Origin: Brachybacterium sp042666875
GTDB lineage: Bacteria; Actinomycetota; Actinomycetes; Actinomycetales; Dermabacteraceae
Length of the DNA stretch: 64,000 nt
Assembly: GCF_042666875.1 (NCBI RefSeq)
Contig: NZ_JBHTCX010000010.1
Location: 124,001-188,000, forward strand
Direction: 5' to 3'
The notes under the pieces were generated by a model that ran no database searches, was not told the DNA's origin, and saw nothing but the letters and a program-made list of their open reading frames with translations. Both the position numbers and the translations under genes were made by a program. Below, piece by piece: positions 17,167 through 25,974 of the stretch. Position 1 is the first letter of the stretch. Every line of letters begins with the position of its first letter.

Positions 17167-17853
17167 CTACGCCCAGGCCCAGCTCTCCAGGATCTGCCGG
17201 AGCTCCGGGGAGATCTCCGTGCTGCCGTAGGTCTCCACGACGATCTGCATCACCTGGTCGCCGACATCGGCGCAGTAGGTCTCCGAGACCACGTCCTGGT
17301 CCTCATGCGTCCCGGTGGCGCGATAGGCTACGAGCTCCTGACCATCGAGCTCGACGGGATCGATCTCAGTGGCGTCGCCGGTCTCGTCCCAGCTGAAACC
17401 GAGGAACGCGGACTGCTGCTGGCACTCCGCCTGGGCGTGGAGGTCGCTCGAGAAGAGGTAGACGTCCAGAGAGTTGCCGGCGTAGGCCTCGTAGTCCTCC
17501 TCGTCGATCTCCTCGTCGCGCAGCTGGATGAGCAGCCCGGTCTCCGCCTCCTCCGAGGTGACCTCGCCCGCGACCCACCCCGCCGGGTACTCGAGGCTGA
17601 AGGTCTCCTCCTCGAGGCGCTGGGCCTGGGCGGCAGTGGTCTCCGTGCCCGATCCGTGGTCGCGTCTCTGCGTGGCGAGATAGATGACTCCGCCGGTCAC
17701 GGCGAGCAGCAGCAGCACGATCACCAGCCCGGCGCAGCCGAGCATGACCCACATCCCCGTCCGCCGGCCCTGCTGCGGCCCCGCGGCCTCCGGCGGCGGC
17801 ATCTGCCCGCCCGTCGGCACTCCCCCGTGCCCTGTGTGGGGTGGCTGCCCCAT
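17167..17853 (-). CDS. Membrane-anchored protein with extracytoplasmic domain
   Basis: A 228-residue protein. The first 33 residues are Gly/Pro/Gln rich and cytoplasmic, then one helix (about 34-58, MWVMLGCAGLVIVLLLLAV), then an exported domain of about 165 residues. That domain starts TFSLEYPAGWVAGEVTSEE, a pattern typical of PsbP/LpqN-like or DUF1795-type lipoprotein folds, and has Cys in QAECQQQS and SETYCADVG. AGGAGG lies five bases before the ATG at 17853. Function unknown; the assignment to a PsbP-like fold is only a guess. Confidence 0.7.
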   Translation of the reverse strand: MGQPPHTGHGGVPTGGQMPPPEAAGPQQGRRTGMWVMLGCAGLVIVLLLLAVTGGVIYLATQRRDHGSGTETTAAQAQRLEEETFSLEYPAGWVAGEVTSEEAETGLLIQLRDEEIDEEDYEAYAGNSLDVYLFSSDLHAQAECQQQSAFLGFSWDETGDATEIDPVELDGQELVAYRATGTHEDQDVVSETYCADVGDQVMQIVVETYGSTEISPELRQILESWAWA

Positions 17854-17928
17854 GGTCCCTCCTGCCCCCGAGATCGACACCCGCCGACGGCACCGCCCGC
17901 GGGTTCGGGACCATGGTACGGAGCGCAC

Positions 17929-17934
17929 TAGTGT
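17929..17934 (+). promoter_or_regulatory. Possible -10 box of treS (TAGTGT)
   Basis: TAGTGT is the best -10-like hexamer in the 126-bp divergent spacer and would give a leader of about 40 bases ending in a good GGAGGA ribosome binding site before 17980. No clear -35 is present. Confidence 0.35.
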
Positions 17935-17979
17935 GGTGGCACGTCGAGCGACAGCCCGCCCTACCGCCGCGGAGGAACG

Positions 17980-19779
17980 ATGCCCCTCAATGCCGCCCAG
18001 TTCTCCCCTCAGGGACCCGGGGTCGACTACGACCCCCACTGGTACCGCAAGGCCGTGTTCTACGAGGTGCTCGTACGCGGCTTCGCCGACGGCAACGGGG
18101 ACGGCAGCGGTGACTTCACCGGCCTCATCGAGAGGCTCGACTATCTGCAGTGGCTGGGCATCGACTGCCTGTGGCTGCCGCCCTTCTTCGCCTCTCCGCT
18201 GCGCGACGGCGGCTACGACATCTCCGACTACGAGGCCGTCCTGCCCGAGTTCGGCTCGATCACCGACTTCGAACGCCTGGTCTCCGAGGCCCACCAGCGC
18301 GGGATCCGCGTGATCATCGATCTGCCCATGAACCACACCTCGGACAAGCATCCATGGTTCCTCGAGTCCCGCTCGGATCCCGAGGGGCCCTACGGTGACT
18401 TCTACGTGTGGTCCGACACGGACGAGAAGTACTCCGAGGCCCGCATCATCTTCGTGGACACCGAGGAGTCCAACTGGGCGTTCGACCCGGTGCGCCGCCA
18501 GTTCTACTGGCACCGCTTCTTCTCCCACCAGCCCGACCTGAACTTCGAGAACCCCAAGGTCCGCGAGGCCATGTTCGACGTGGTGAAGTTCTGGCTGGAC
18601 AAGGGCGTGGACGGATTCCGGGCCGACGCCGTGCCCTATCTCTACGAGGAGGAGGGCACCGACGGCGAGAACCTCCCCGCCACCCATGAGTTCCTCGCCG
18701 AGCTGCGGGCCTTCGTCGATGCCCGCTGGCCCGGCAAGGTGATCATCGCCGAGGCGAACCAGTGGCCGCGCGACGTGGTCGCCTACTTCGGGACCGAGGA
18801 GCGGCCCGAGTGCCACATGTGCTTCCACTTCCCCGTGATGCCACGACTGTTCTACGCCCTGCGCGAGGGCAACGCCCGTCAGATCGTGGAGATCATGGCC
18901 GACACACCGGACATCCCCTCGGGTGCCCAGTGGGGCACGTTCCTGCGCAACCACGACGAGCTGACGCTGGAGATGGTCTCCGGTGAGGAGCGCTCGGCGA
19001 TGCTCGGCTGGTACGCCCCCGACTCACGGATGCGCGCGAACGTCGGCATCCGCCGGCGGCTGGCTCCGCTGCTGGACAACTCCCGCTCCGAGCTGGAGCT
19101 GATCCACGCGATGCTGCTGTCGCTCCCCGGTTCACCGTTCCTCTACTACGGCGATGAGATCGCCATGGGTGACAACATCTGGCTCGATGATCGCGACGCG
19201 GTGCGCACGCCGATGCAGTGGACCCCGGACCGCAACGCCGGGTTCAGCGAGATCACCGACCCCGGCAAGCTCTACCTCCCGGTGATCCAGTCGCTGGTGT
19301 ACCACTACGCCACCACCAACGTGGAGGCGGAGATGGCCCACTCCGGGTCGATGCTGCACTTCGTGCGGTGGATGCTGGCGGTGCGACGTGAGCACGACGC
19401 GTTCGGCATGGGCAGCTATCGCAACATCCCCGCCGACTCGGACCGGGTGCTGGCCTTCACCCGCACCTACGACGGCGCCGAGTACGGCGAGGACGCCGAG
19501 GAGCACGCCGAGACGCTGCTGTGCGTGTTCAACCTGGCCCCGCACCCCGTGACCACCACGCTCGAGCTGGGCGGGCTGGGCCGACGCACGGTGCGCGACC
19601 TGTTCGGCGGCCACGAGTTCCCGCCGATCAGCGACGACGGGAAGCTCATGGTCATGCTCGGTTCCCAGGGCTACTACTGGCTGAAGGTGCGCCCCCTCCA
19701 TCCCGACGGGGAGCCGATGACGGTCACCACGGCACTGCCCGTCGTGCCCGAGGAGGAGGACGCCTCCTCGAGCATCTGA
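17980..19779 (+). CDS. treS: Trehalose synthase (maltose alpha-D-glucosyltransferase)
   Basis: A 599-residue GH13 enzyme that interconverts maltose and trehalose. Ordered GH13 regions are visible: DYLQWLGIDCLWLPPF, DLPMNHTSDKHPWF, the nucleophile Asp216 in GFRADAVPYL, acid/base Glu258 in IIAEANQW and Asp326 in FLRNHDELTLE. YYGDEIAMGDNIWLDDRD and RTPMQWT are typical of TreS. The C-terminal beta domain follows. GGAGGA precedes the ATG. Unlike some actinobacteria no maltokinase (pep2) is fused or adjacent here. The enzyme links trehalose to the GlgE route or to maltose salvage. Confidence 0.97.
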   Translation: MPLNAAQFSPQGPGVDYDPHWYRKAVFYEVLVRGFADGNGDGSGDFTGLIERLDYLQWLGIDCLWLPPFFASPLRDGGYDISDYEAVLPEFGSITDFERLVSEAHQRGIRVIIDLPMNHTSDKHPWFLESRSDPEGPYGDFYVWSDTDEKYSEARIIFVDTEESNWAFDPVRRQFYWHRFFSHQPDLNFENPKVREAMFDVVKFWLDKGVDGFRADAVPYLYEEEGTDGENLPATHEFLAELRAFVDARWPGKVIIAEANQWPRDVVAYFGTEERPECHMCFHFPVMPRLFYALREGNARQIVEIMADTPDIPSGAQWGTFLRNHDELTLEMVSGEERSAMLGWYAPDSRMRANVGIRRRLAPLLDNSRSELELIHAMLLSLPGSPFLYYGDEIAMGDNIWLDDRDAVRTPMQWTPDRNAGFSEITDPGKLYLPVIQSLVYHYATTNVEAEMAHSGSMLHFVRWMLAVRREHDAFGMGSYRNIPADSDRVLAFTRTYDGAEYGEDAEEHAETLLCVFNLAPHPVTTTLELGGLGRRTVRDLFGGHEFPPISDDGKLMVMLGSQGYYWLKVRPLHPDGEPMTVTTALPVVPEEEDASSSI

Positions 19780-19810
19780 TGCTAGCGGGCACGCGCTCCG
19801 TACGCGCGCG

Positions 19811-19867
19811 CCACAGGCCACAGGTCACAGGCCACACGGCGCACGCCGCACGCCGCACGCCACACGC
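19811..19867. repeat. Low-complexity CACAGG/CGCACGC repeat
   Basis: Short units CACAGGC and CGCACGC recur several times in tandem after treS. They lie in the 276-bp spacer before the next gene and are in no credible reading frame. A TATCGT hexamer at 19995-20000 further along could be the -10 box for the gene at 20056. Confidence 0.6.
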
Positions 19868-20055
19868 CCCGACCCCGTTCGCGCGCTGGCGTGCACGCCC
19901 GCAGCCCTCGTGTGAGGCGCGACCGCCGACGTGCCTCTGCCCACGTCGCGACCATCGAGAACGCTCCGTTCGAGCGTCCCGGAGCCGGCGGCGGTATCGT
20001 GCGCGGTCGGTAAGGGTCCGATCCGGGCCGCGGTACGAGTGAACGGGAGGCGACG

Positions 20056-21330
20056 GTGACGACACCACGATCGAGGGCCGAGGAGGCCCAGGATCCGACC
20101 ACGTCGCCGGAGCGGCTGCTGGAGATCACGCAGCGCCACCCCCAGCTCCACGGCCTCGTCGTGCGCAACCCGTCGTGCCCCGAGGTGGCACGTCAGTGGA
20201 TCCTCGCGACCAACCCCTGGGCGAAGGACTCGTTCGACGCCGAGTCCGACACCGCTCCGACCCGTACGGTGCCCGCCGACAGCACGGAGTCCGACGACGA
20301 GGCAGCGACCCGCGAGGCGGCGACGGGGGCGAGCACCGCAGCCCTGCCGCCGCTGGCCGATGCGACACCTACTGCAGCCACACCGGCGGCAGCCAGTCCC
20401 ACCGAGGACGACCCCTACGCCACCTCGGTGTGGGGCGATTTCGCCGACGCGGGCGGGTCAGAGGGAGGGGCATCGTCGCCGGCACAGCCCGGCCCGGCGG
20501 CCGGCCGCACCGGCGAGAGCCCCACCGTGCGTCTCGCCGCCGGCAGCTCCGCAGTACCGCTGGGCCAGACCAGCCCGGTGACCCCCGCCCCCGTGCCGGC
20601 GCAGCAGGCCCAACCGGGGCCACAGCCCCCGCCGCCGCAGAGCCAGCCGCAACCCCAGAACCCGTGGGGGCCTGCCGCCGCAGCTGGTGTCACCGGCGGC
20701 GCGGCGAGCGGCCCGGGGCCGCTCGAGGTCGGCACCGGCGGCGGCACCGCCCCGCCCGACGAGGATCCCCCGGATCGACGCCGCGCCTGGTTCGCCTGCG
20801 GCGGCTGCCTGGTGCTGGCCCTCATCCTGCTCGTGGTGGCAGGCCTCGTCGGCCGGGCCTGGCTGACCGAGGACTCCGGGGACTACGACCGCAGCACGGC
20901 GAGCCCGACAACCTCCGAGGAGCCCTCGGAGACGGCGGAACCCACCGAGGAGGAGACGACGGAGGAGGAGCCAGTCTCCCCCGCTCCCGAGGATGCCCAG
21001 GAGCTGGAGACGATCAGCTCGCCCACCGGGAACATCTCGTGCCGGCTCGGCGAGGACAGCGTCGGCTGCTCCCTCGACGAGGAGCACTACTCCGACGCAG
21101 GACTCGAGGACTGCGGCGACGAATCCTTCGCCATAGCGGTGGCCGCTGGTTCCCCGGTCCGCAACTGCGGGCAGACCTACGGCGGCAGCTCGCCCCAGAC
21201 CCTCGAATACGGTCAGAGCGCCGTGAACGGCGATGTCGCGTGCACCAGCAGATCCGACGGGATGACGTGCTGGAACACGAAGACCGGCAAGGGATTCATG
21301 GTCAGCCGCTCGACGTACGAGACGTTCTGA
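20056..21330 (+). CDS. Membrane protein with N-terminal LRV-like repeats
   Basis: A 424-residue protein. The first 55 residues (AQDPTTSPERLLEITQRHPQ, VVRNPSCPEVARQWI) resemble the leucine-rich repeat variant found at the N-terminus of several actinobacterial membrane proteins. A long linker of about 180 residues rich in Ala, Thr, Pro, Gln follows, then a single helix near 245-270 (CGGCLVLALILLVVAGLVG) and an acidic Thr/Glu stretch. The exported C-terminal 100 residues contain six Cys in a regular layout (ISCRLGED, GCSLDEE, EDCGDE, RNCGQT, ACTSRSD, TCWNTKTG), probably three disulfides. GGGAGG at 20045-20050 supports the GTG start. Function unknown. Confidence 0.75.
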   Translation: MTTPRSRAEEAQDPTTSPERLLEITQRHPQLHGLVVRNPSCPEVARQWILATNPWAKDSFDAESDTAPTRTVPADSTESDDEAATREAATGASTAALPPLADATPTAATPAAASPTEDDPYATSVWGDFADAGGSEGGASSPAQPGPAAGRTGESPTVRLAAGSSAVPLGQTSPVTPAPVPAQQAQPGPQPPPPQSQPQPQNPWGPAAAAGVTGGAASGPGPLEVGTGGGTAPPDEDPPDRRRAWFACGGCLVLALILLVVAGLVGRAWLTEDSGDYDRSTASPTTSEEPSETAEPTEEETTEEEPVSPAPEDAQELETISSPTGNISCRLGEDSVGCSLDEEHYSDAGLEDCGDESFAIAVAAGSPVRNCGQTYGGSSPQTLEYGQSAVNGDVACTSRSDGMTCWNTKTGKGFMVSRSTYETF

Positions 21331-21629
21331 GCGGCCCGGGCAGGTCAGTGCATGCAGGTCGCAGCTGCTCAGTCCCCGGCCAGGGACGCCACCGTCAGCA
21401 CGGTTCCGCCGACCGCCGCGAAGATGCCGATTGATCTCTATCGGGATCCAGAAGCCGGAATGCGGCCGTGCCTGCCGATCACCCGGCGCCCGTCCTCAGG
21501 GACCTGAGCGATCATCTGATCGGCCTGGTCACGGCTGCGCGGGCGCAGGTGACAGGCACCTCACGGCATTCCCCCGATACTGATCGCCCCGAAAGCCATC
21601 CCGGCGTGGGGCGCCGTGGCGAGGTTTCG
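21331..21629. other. Intergenic stretch with possible gene remnant
   Basis: No intact gene. On the minus strand, roughly 21373-21440, an open stretch ends at a stop and reads IGIFAAVGGTVLTVASLAGD, a helix-like hydrophobic sequence, but it lacks a start codon and is closed upstream by a TAG. It may be the decayed end of a membrane protein gene. Nothing else recognised. Confidence 0.3.
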
Positions 21630-21701
21630 AGCTGGAGACGAGATTCGAACTCGCAACCGCCTGTTTACAAGACAGGTGCGCTACCGTTGCGCCACTCCAG
21701 C
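21630..21701 (-). tRNA. tRNA-Thr (anticodon TGT)
   Basis: On the minus strand a full cloverleaf: acceptor GCTGGAG paired with CTCCAGC, D arm GCGC/GCGC, anticodon stem CCTGT/ACAGG around loop CTTGTAA (anticodon TGT), and T arm GCGAG-TTCGAAT-CTCGT. 72 bases, CCA not encoded. Confidence 0.95.
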
Positions 21702-21815
21702 GGGTGGGGCCGGCCGACGAATCGACCGGCCCCGAAAGTGTAGAGCAGGTGGCCCGAGCGCTACCACGCGGTGAGCGCTACCACGCGCATCTGCCGGCTC
21801 GGCTGAGCTGGCCGC

Positions 21816-22631
21816 TCAGCCCTGGCCGGCGTCGGAGGCGCCGCCGGCGTCGGAGGCGGAGCTGCCGCCCGCGGCCAGCACCGCCTCTCGCAGGGCGCCC
21901 GGCGTGGACCAGTCCTCGAACGCTGTGCCGTCGATCGCGACGTAGGGGGTGCCGCCCCCGGCCTCCGCCCCGTAGGGATCGGCGACCTGTCGCACCCACG
22001 GCTGATAGGTGGCATCGGTGATGCAGCTCTCCACCTCCGCCGAGGCACCGGCTTCCTGCGCGTAGCCCCAGATCTGCTCGTCCGTGAGGCCGGCCGAGCC
22101 CTCGGCCGGCTGGTTGGCGAACATCAGCTGCTGGAAGGGGATCACATTGTCCGGGTTGTCCTCGTAGACGCACACCAGGGCGCTGGCCGCGCGGGAGGAG
22201 AAGTCACCGGTGGTCGACTGGGTGTCGAGCAGGCGGCGCGGGACCAGATGAAGCGTGGCCTCCTCGTTCTCCACCATGGTGGCGACGTCTTCGCCGTTGG
22301 TCTCCTCGAACTGCCCGCAATAGGGGCACATGAAGTCGAGGTGCAGCTCGACGACCGGCTTCCCGGAGTCCTCCGGGGCGCCGAGCTCCAGGTACGGCTG
22401 GTCGGCACTCATGCCCTCGGGGACCGCGACGGGGCCGGCCGGCTGCTGCGACTGGTAGATCAGGTAGCCGAGCCCGCCGAGGATGGCCAGTGCCACCACA
22501 GTGATCGCGGCGATGACCACCGTCCGTACCGAGCGCTGGCGGCGCAGCTCGGCCTGACGCTGTGTGCGCAGAGCCTCTCGCTGGGCCTCGCGGCGCTCCT
22601 GCGCGGACTTCGACGAACCGGACGCGGCCAT
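21816..22631 (-). CDS. DsbA-like thiol-disulfide protein, membrane anchored
   Basis: A 271-residue protein: a charged cytoplasmic N-terminus (about 1-38, Lys/Arg/Gln-rich coil), one helix (about 39-62, VVIAAITVVALAILGGLGYLIY), then an exported thioredoxin-fold domain with the active site DFMCPYCGQFE near 100 and the cis-Pro region GGGTPYVAIDG near 235. Two further Cys (ALVCVYED and ESCITD) are present. The tail is Gly/Ser/Asp rich. It probably forms or shuffles disulfides outside the cell. AAGGAG precedes the ATG at 22631. It lies downstream of, and in the same direction as, a Ser/Thr kinase. Confidence 0.88.
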   Translation of the reverse strand: MAASGSSKSAQERREAQREALRTQRQAELRRQRSVRTVVIAAITVVALAILGGLGYLIYQSQQPAGPVAVPEGMSADQPYLELGAPEDSGKPVVELHLDFMCPYCGQFEETNGEDVATMVENEEATLHLVPRRLLDTQSTTGDFSSRAASALVCVYEDNPDNVIPFQQLMFANQPAEGSAGLTDEQIWGYAQEAGASAEVESCITDATYQPWVRQVADPYGAEAGGGTPYVAIDGTAFEDWSTPGALREAVLAAGGSSASDAGGASDAGQG

Positions 22632-22759
22632 GATGCTCCTTGCCCCCGGACCGGGGCTGCGGTGGAAGACAGGTCGCAGGGAGTTTAACTGCCCGAGTCT
22701 GAGCATTGCTGATCACGCCGACGCGGCTGCTGCCGGCGAGCGCCTGCACGTCGGCGCCG

Positions 22760-22813
22760 CCGGTGCGCTCGGCGTCACCGGTGCGCTCGGCGTCACCGGT
22801 GCGCTCGGTCTCG
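22760..22813. repeat. 18-bp tandem repeat, three copies
   Basis: CCGGTGCGCTCGGCGTCA occurs at 22760-22777 and 22778-22795, with a diverged third copy at 22796-22813. It lies in the 192-bp spacer between the DsbA-like gene and the kinase gene. On the minus strand one frame reads TGDAER repeats but has no start or homology, so I treat it as non-coding. Confidence 0.8.
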
Positions 22814-22823
22814 TCTGCGCGAC

Positions 22824-25013
22824 TCAGCCGCGCCAGAGGCCGATGTCGTCCAGCCGTGGCCCGGCCGGGAAGGGGAAGTAGTCCACCATTGCCTCTCGCG
22901 CGAGCAGGGTCGTGACCACTGCGGCCAGCAGGAGCAGAAGGAGGCCCACCACCACGGCGCTCCAGACGAGGTCGGGCGCGGCCGCGTCCAGCATCCGGTG
23001 CGCGCCGGTGCGGGTGGTGCGGCTGCCCAGCCCGACCCACGTGATCAGCAGCGTCACCGTGATCGCGATGGCGAACGCGACCCCGTCGGGCGGTGGCGTG
23101 CCCTGGGCGAGGGTCCATGCCGCATCCACTGCGACGCCCACCAGCACACCCAGGATCAGGGGAAACAGCGCCTGCAGCGCCATCTCCAGCAGGCCGAGAA
23201 CGAACCCGAACGGTGCGGAGAGACCGGCGGCCCACCGGGGACCCGCGCCCGTGGAGCCACGCAGACGCTTCCGCTCGACGGACCGGTGGGATCTCTCCCA
23301 CGTGCGGGCGAGCGCGCCGAGCAGCAGCATCAGGGCCAGCGACACGTACGGAGCGACCGCGGCCAGGGTGATGATCAGCAGGTGCCCGATCCACACCAGC
23401 AGCGGCCTGCGGGGCGGCGGCACGGGCATGGGCGGCGCGCCGGCGCCGTACGGCGACTGACCCGGATACTGCGACTGGCCCGGGTACTGCGGCTGGCCTG
23501 CGGGCTGCGGGTGATCAGCGGGCTGCGTCGGTGCCGCGACCTGCTGCCCGGCATATGACTGGGGTGGATACGGCTGCTGGGCGTATGCCTGCGGCGGGTA
23601 CGGCCGCTCGGCGTATGCCTGCCGCGTCGGAGAGGGCGGAATCGACTGCTGCGGGGCACGCTGCACGGGGCGTCCGGCGGCTCCCGCCGGCCCGGCGTGG
23701 TCCTGCCCGGTGGCGCTCTGCTCCGGGGCGGGCACGGCCGGGAACTGGCGGGTGGGTGGCCCTGTCACCGGCAGCATCTCCGTGGCAGGTTCGGACGGCG
23801 ACTCGACGCGGGGCAGCGCCTCCGTGGGTGCCTCGACGGGAGTGCTCACGCGCGGGAGGCTCTGCGTCGCCCGCTCACCGTCCGGCACCGCCGGCAGCAC
23901 CTCCGTGGCCGGGTCACCCTGTGCGCCGCCGGCCGGCCGGGCCTGCCGGCCGGTTCGAGCAGGGCCGGTGCCCTCGCCCGCGGAGCTGCCGACCGGCGCG
24001 GTGGCGTCCGTCTGCCCGGCGGCCTCCTGCTCGGCATCGGTCTGCCAGGCCGCATCGGCGCCCACGACGGGCAGGACCGCCGTACGACCGTTCGCATCGA
24101 GGGCCTCCGTCGGCCCCGGGTCGTCGTAGTAGCTCAGATCCAGCTCGGCCAGCCGCGCCAGCAGGTCGTCGGGATCCGGCCGCTGCGCGGGATCGGACTG
24201 CAGGGCCGATCGCAGCAGCTCGCCGAGCTCGCTCGGCATGCCCTCGAGGTCGATCTCGCCGCGCTCGGCGCGCAGGAACACCAGGTCCGCCCGGCCGCTG
24301 CCGTAGGGCTCGCGGCCCGTCGCGGCGAAGGCCAGCAGCGCGGCCCACGCCCACCAGTCCCCCGCCTCCCCGGCGCGGTCGGTGCGGATCACCTCGGGAT
24401 CCAGATAGGCGGCCGTGCCCATCACCAGACCGGTCGAGGTCAGGCGGGACTCCTCCGCGGCGATCGCGATCCCGAAGTCGATGATCACCGGGTCCAGCCG
24501 GTCCCCGTCGGGATCGAAGACCGCCAGGTCCTCCTCGGAGGCGCCGCGCAGCAGGACGTTGCTGGGCTTGAGGTCGCGGTGGATCACGCCGGCGCGATGG
24601 ATGTCGCGCAGGGTCTCGCCCATGACCAGGCCGAGCTCCCGCACTGCCTCCGGGTGCAGGCCGCCATGGGCGCGCACGGCATCCTCGAGCGTCGGCCCCG
24701 GGACGAACTCGGTGACCACGAAGGCGTCGGAGGAGTCCAGCTCCGCATCGAGGATCCGCACGATGTTCTCGTTGCGCACCAGCTTCTGGGCGGCGACCTC
24801 GCGCGCGAGGCGCTCACGGGCGCGAGGGTCATCGGAGATCTCGTGACGCAGCAGCTTCAGGGCGACGTCCCGTCCGTCCGCGTCGTGGGCCCGGTAGACG
24901 ATGCCCATGCCGCCCGCGCCGATCCGGCCCAGGACCTCGTAGCCGGATTCCTCGGCCAGCGCCATCAGCCGCGGGTCACGGCGGGCGCTGCGGGAGGAAT
25001 CGGTCTGAGCCAT
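22824..25013 (-). CDS. Serine/threonine protein kinase with membrane-embedded C-terminus
   Basis: A 729-residue protein. The Hanks-type kinase domain spans about 20-280: Gly loop GRIGAGGMGIVYRA, catalytic Lys in VALKLLR, HRDLKPSN, and IIDFGIA in place of DFG. A long disordered linker rich in Ala, Thr, Pro, Gln follows and includes QPYPPQ/QAYA repeats. The C-terminus has about four to five hydrophobic segments (LLVWIGHLLIITLAAVAPYV onward), not the usual single helix plus PASTA sensor. There is a second in-frame ATG at 25022, but a -10 box at 25021-25026 fits a leaderless start at 25013. No phosphatase is adjacent. Confidence 0.92.
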   Translation of the reverse strand: MAQTDSSRSARRDPRLMALAEESGYEVLGRIGAGGMGIVYRAHDADGRDVALKLLRHEISDDPRARERLAREVAAQKLVRNENIVRILDAELDSSDAFVVTEFVPGPTLEDAVRAHGGLHPEAVRELGLVMGETLRDIHRAGVIHRDLKPSNVLLRGASEEDLAVFDPDGDRLDPVIIDFGIAIAAEESRLTSTGLVMGTAAYLDPEVIRTDRAGEAGDWWAWAALLAFAATGREPYGSGRADLVFLRAERGEIDLEGMPSELGELLRSALQSDPAQRPDPDDLLARLAELDLSYYDDPGPTEALDANGRTAVLPVVGADAAWQTDAEQEAAGQTDATAPVGSSAGEGTGPARTGRQARPAGGAQGDPATEVLPAVPDGERATQSLPRVSTPVEAPTEALPRVESPSEPATEMLPVTGPPTRQFPAVPAPEQSATGQDHAGPAGAAGRPVQRAPQQSIPPSPTRQAYAERPYPPQAYAQQPYPPQSYAGQQVAAPTQPADHPQPAGQPQYPGQSQYPGQSPYGAGAPPMPVPPPRRPLLVWIGHLLIITLAAVAPYVSLALMLLLGALARTWERSHRSVERKRLRGSTGAGPRWAAGLSAPFGFVLGLLEMALQALFPLILGVLVGVAVDAAWTLAQGTPPPDGVAFAIAITVTLLITWVGLGSRTTRTGAHRMLDAAAPDLVWSAVVVGLLLLLLAAVVTTLLAREAMVDYFPFPAGPRLDDIGLWRG

Positions 25014-25020
25014 GAGCGCC

Positions 25021-25026
25021 ATGCTA
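25021..25026 (-). promoter_or_regulatory. -10 box (TAGCAT) of the kinase gene
   Basis: On the minus strand TAGCAT is followed by seven bases and then the ATG at 25013. It overlaps the alternative upstream ATG at 25022, arguing that the downstream ATG is used on a leaderless transcript. Confidence 0.45.
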
Positions 25027-25221
25027 CGAGGCGCCGCCTGACCTCCGGGTCATCCTCACCGGACCCGCACAGAGCCCGCACAGCGGCGCCGAAGCACCGC
25101 ACGGGGAAGTCCGGCAATCCATTCCCGCCCGCCGTCCCGCGTGAGAAGATCCCCCTGCGGCGCGGTGGGCGCCGCCCTGCGACCCCGGGCAACCGCCCGG
25201 CTGCCGAGAGGAAGGGCCTCC

Positions 25222-25905
25222 ATGCGCTCCAACTTGTTCGACGCCTCCAACCAGGAACGACAGACCAACGACCGGTGGGCGCTGCAGTCCTCCAAGCTGC
25301 TGCGCTGCGCGCTGAACCCGCAGGCGCCCGAGATCATCTCGGCCGCCGGCGCGATGGTCGCCTACCAGGGCCAGATGGACTTCTCCTACCAGGGCTCCGG
25401 TGGCGGCATGAAGCTGCTGAAGAAGATGGCCACCGGCGAGGGCGCGAACATGATGCGCACCACCGGCCACGGCGAGATCTTCTACGCCCGCCAGGCCAAC
25501 GAGATCTTCCTGATCCAGCTCGAGGGCGAGGCGCTGACGCTGAACACGAAGAACATGCTGGCCTTCGACGGCTCCATCCAGTGGGACATCAAGTCCCTCG
25601 GCGGTGCGGGCTTCATGGCCGGCGGCCTGTTCAACCTGTTCCTGCAGGGCCAGGGCATGGTCGCGGTCACCTCTGACGGCCCGCCCATGCTGCTGGACTG
25701 CTCCCAGCAGCCCACGTTCGTCGATCCGCAGGCGGCGGTGTGCTGGTCCGCGAACCTCCAGCCGCAGATCAAGAACGACTTCAAGATGGGATCGCTGATC
25801 GGCCGCGGCTCCGGCGAGTCCTTCCAGCTCGGCTTCCACGGCCCGGGCTTCGTGGTGGTCCAGCCCTCCGAGGGCATGCCGGTGGTCAGCTCCTCCTCGT
25901 CCTGA
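25222..25905 (+). CDS. AIM24 family protein
   Basis: A 227-residue all-beta protein of the AIM24/TIGR00266-like family. Visible features are a short N-terminus, AMVAYQGQMDFSYQGSGGGMK, ITGHG-type MMRTTGHGEIFYARQANEIF, LNTKNMLAFDGSIQWDI, a Gly-rich turn AGFMAGGLFNLFLQGQG and the C-terminal GRGSGESFQLGFHGPGFVVV. Bacterial members have no firmly known role; the yeast homologue is mitochondrial. AGGAAGGG lies ahead of the ATG. Flanked by the divergent kinase gene and the ATP-grasp/alpha-E gene. Confidence 0.88.
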   Translation: MRSNLFDASNQERQTNDRWALQSSKLLRCALNPQAPEIISAAGAMVAYQGQMDFSYQGSGGGMKLLKKMATGEGANMMRTTGHGEIFYARQANEIFLIQLEGEALTLNTKNMLAFDGSIQWDIKSLGGAGFMAGGLFNLFLQGQGMVAVTSDGPPMLLDCSQQPTFVDPQAAVCWSANLQPQIKNDFKMGSLIGRGSGESFQLGFHGPGFVVVQPSEGMPVVSSSSS

Positions 25906-25962
25906 TCATCTGCTCGTCCTGATCACCGCGGTCGAACCGTCCACCGCACAGCTCGCCGCGCC

Positions 25963-25968
25963 TACGAT
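25963..25968 (+). promoter_or_regulatory. -10 box (TACGAT) of a probable leaderless gene
   Basis: TACGAT ends six bases before the GTG start codon at 25975; the intervening bases contain no ribosome binding site. Confidence 0.55.
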
Positions 25969-25974
25969 GGCCCG

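Noticed and set aside
19811..19867. CRISPR-like array after treS
   Set aside because: Units are only 6-7 bases long without spacers; simple low-complexity DNA.
21373..21440. Small membrane-peptide gene on the minus strand
   Set aside because: No start codon before the upstream TAG; listed only as a possible remnant.
22204..23394. Minus-strand frame with TGDAER repeats
   Set aside because: It overlaps the kinase and DsbA-like genes in another frame, and has no domain; the repeats are read-through of intergenic tandem DNA.
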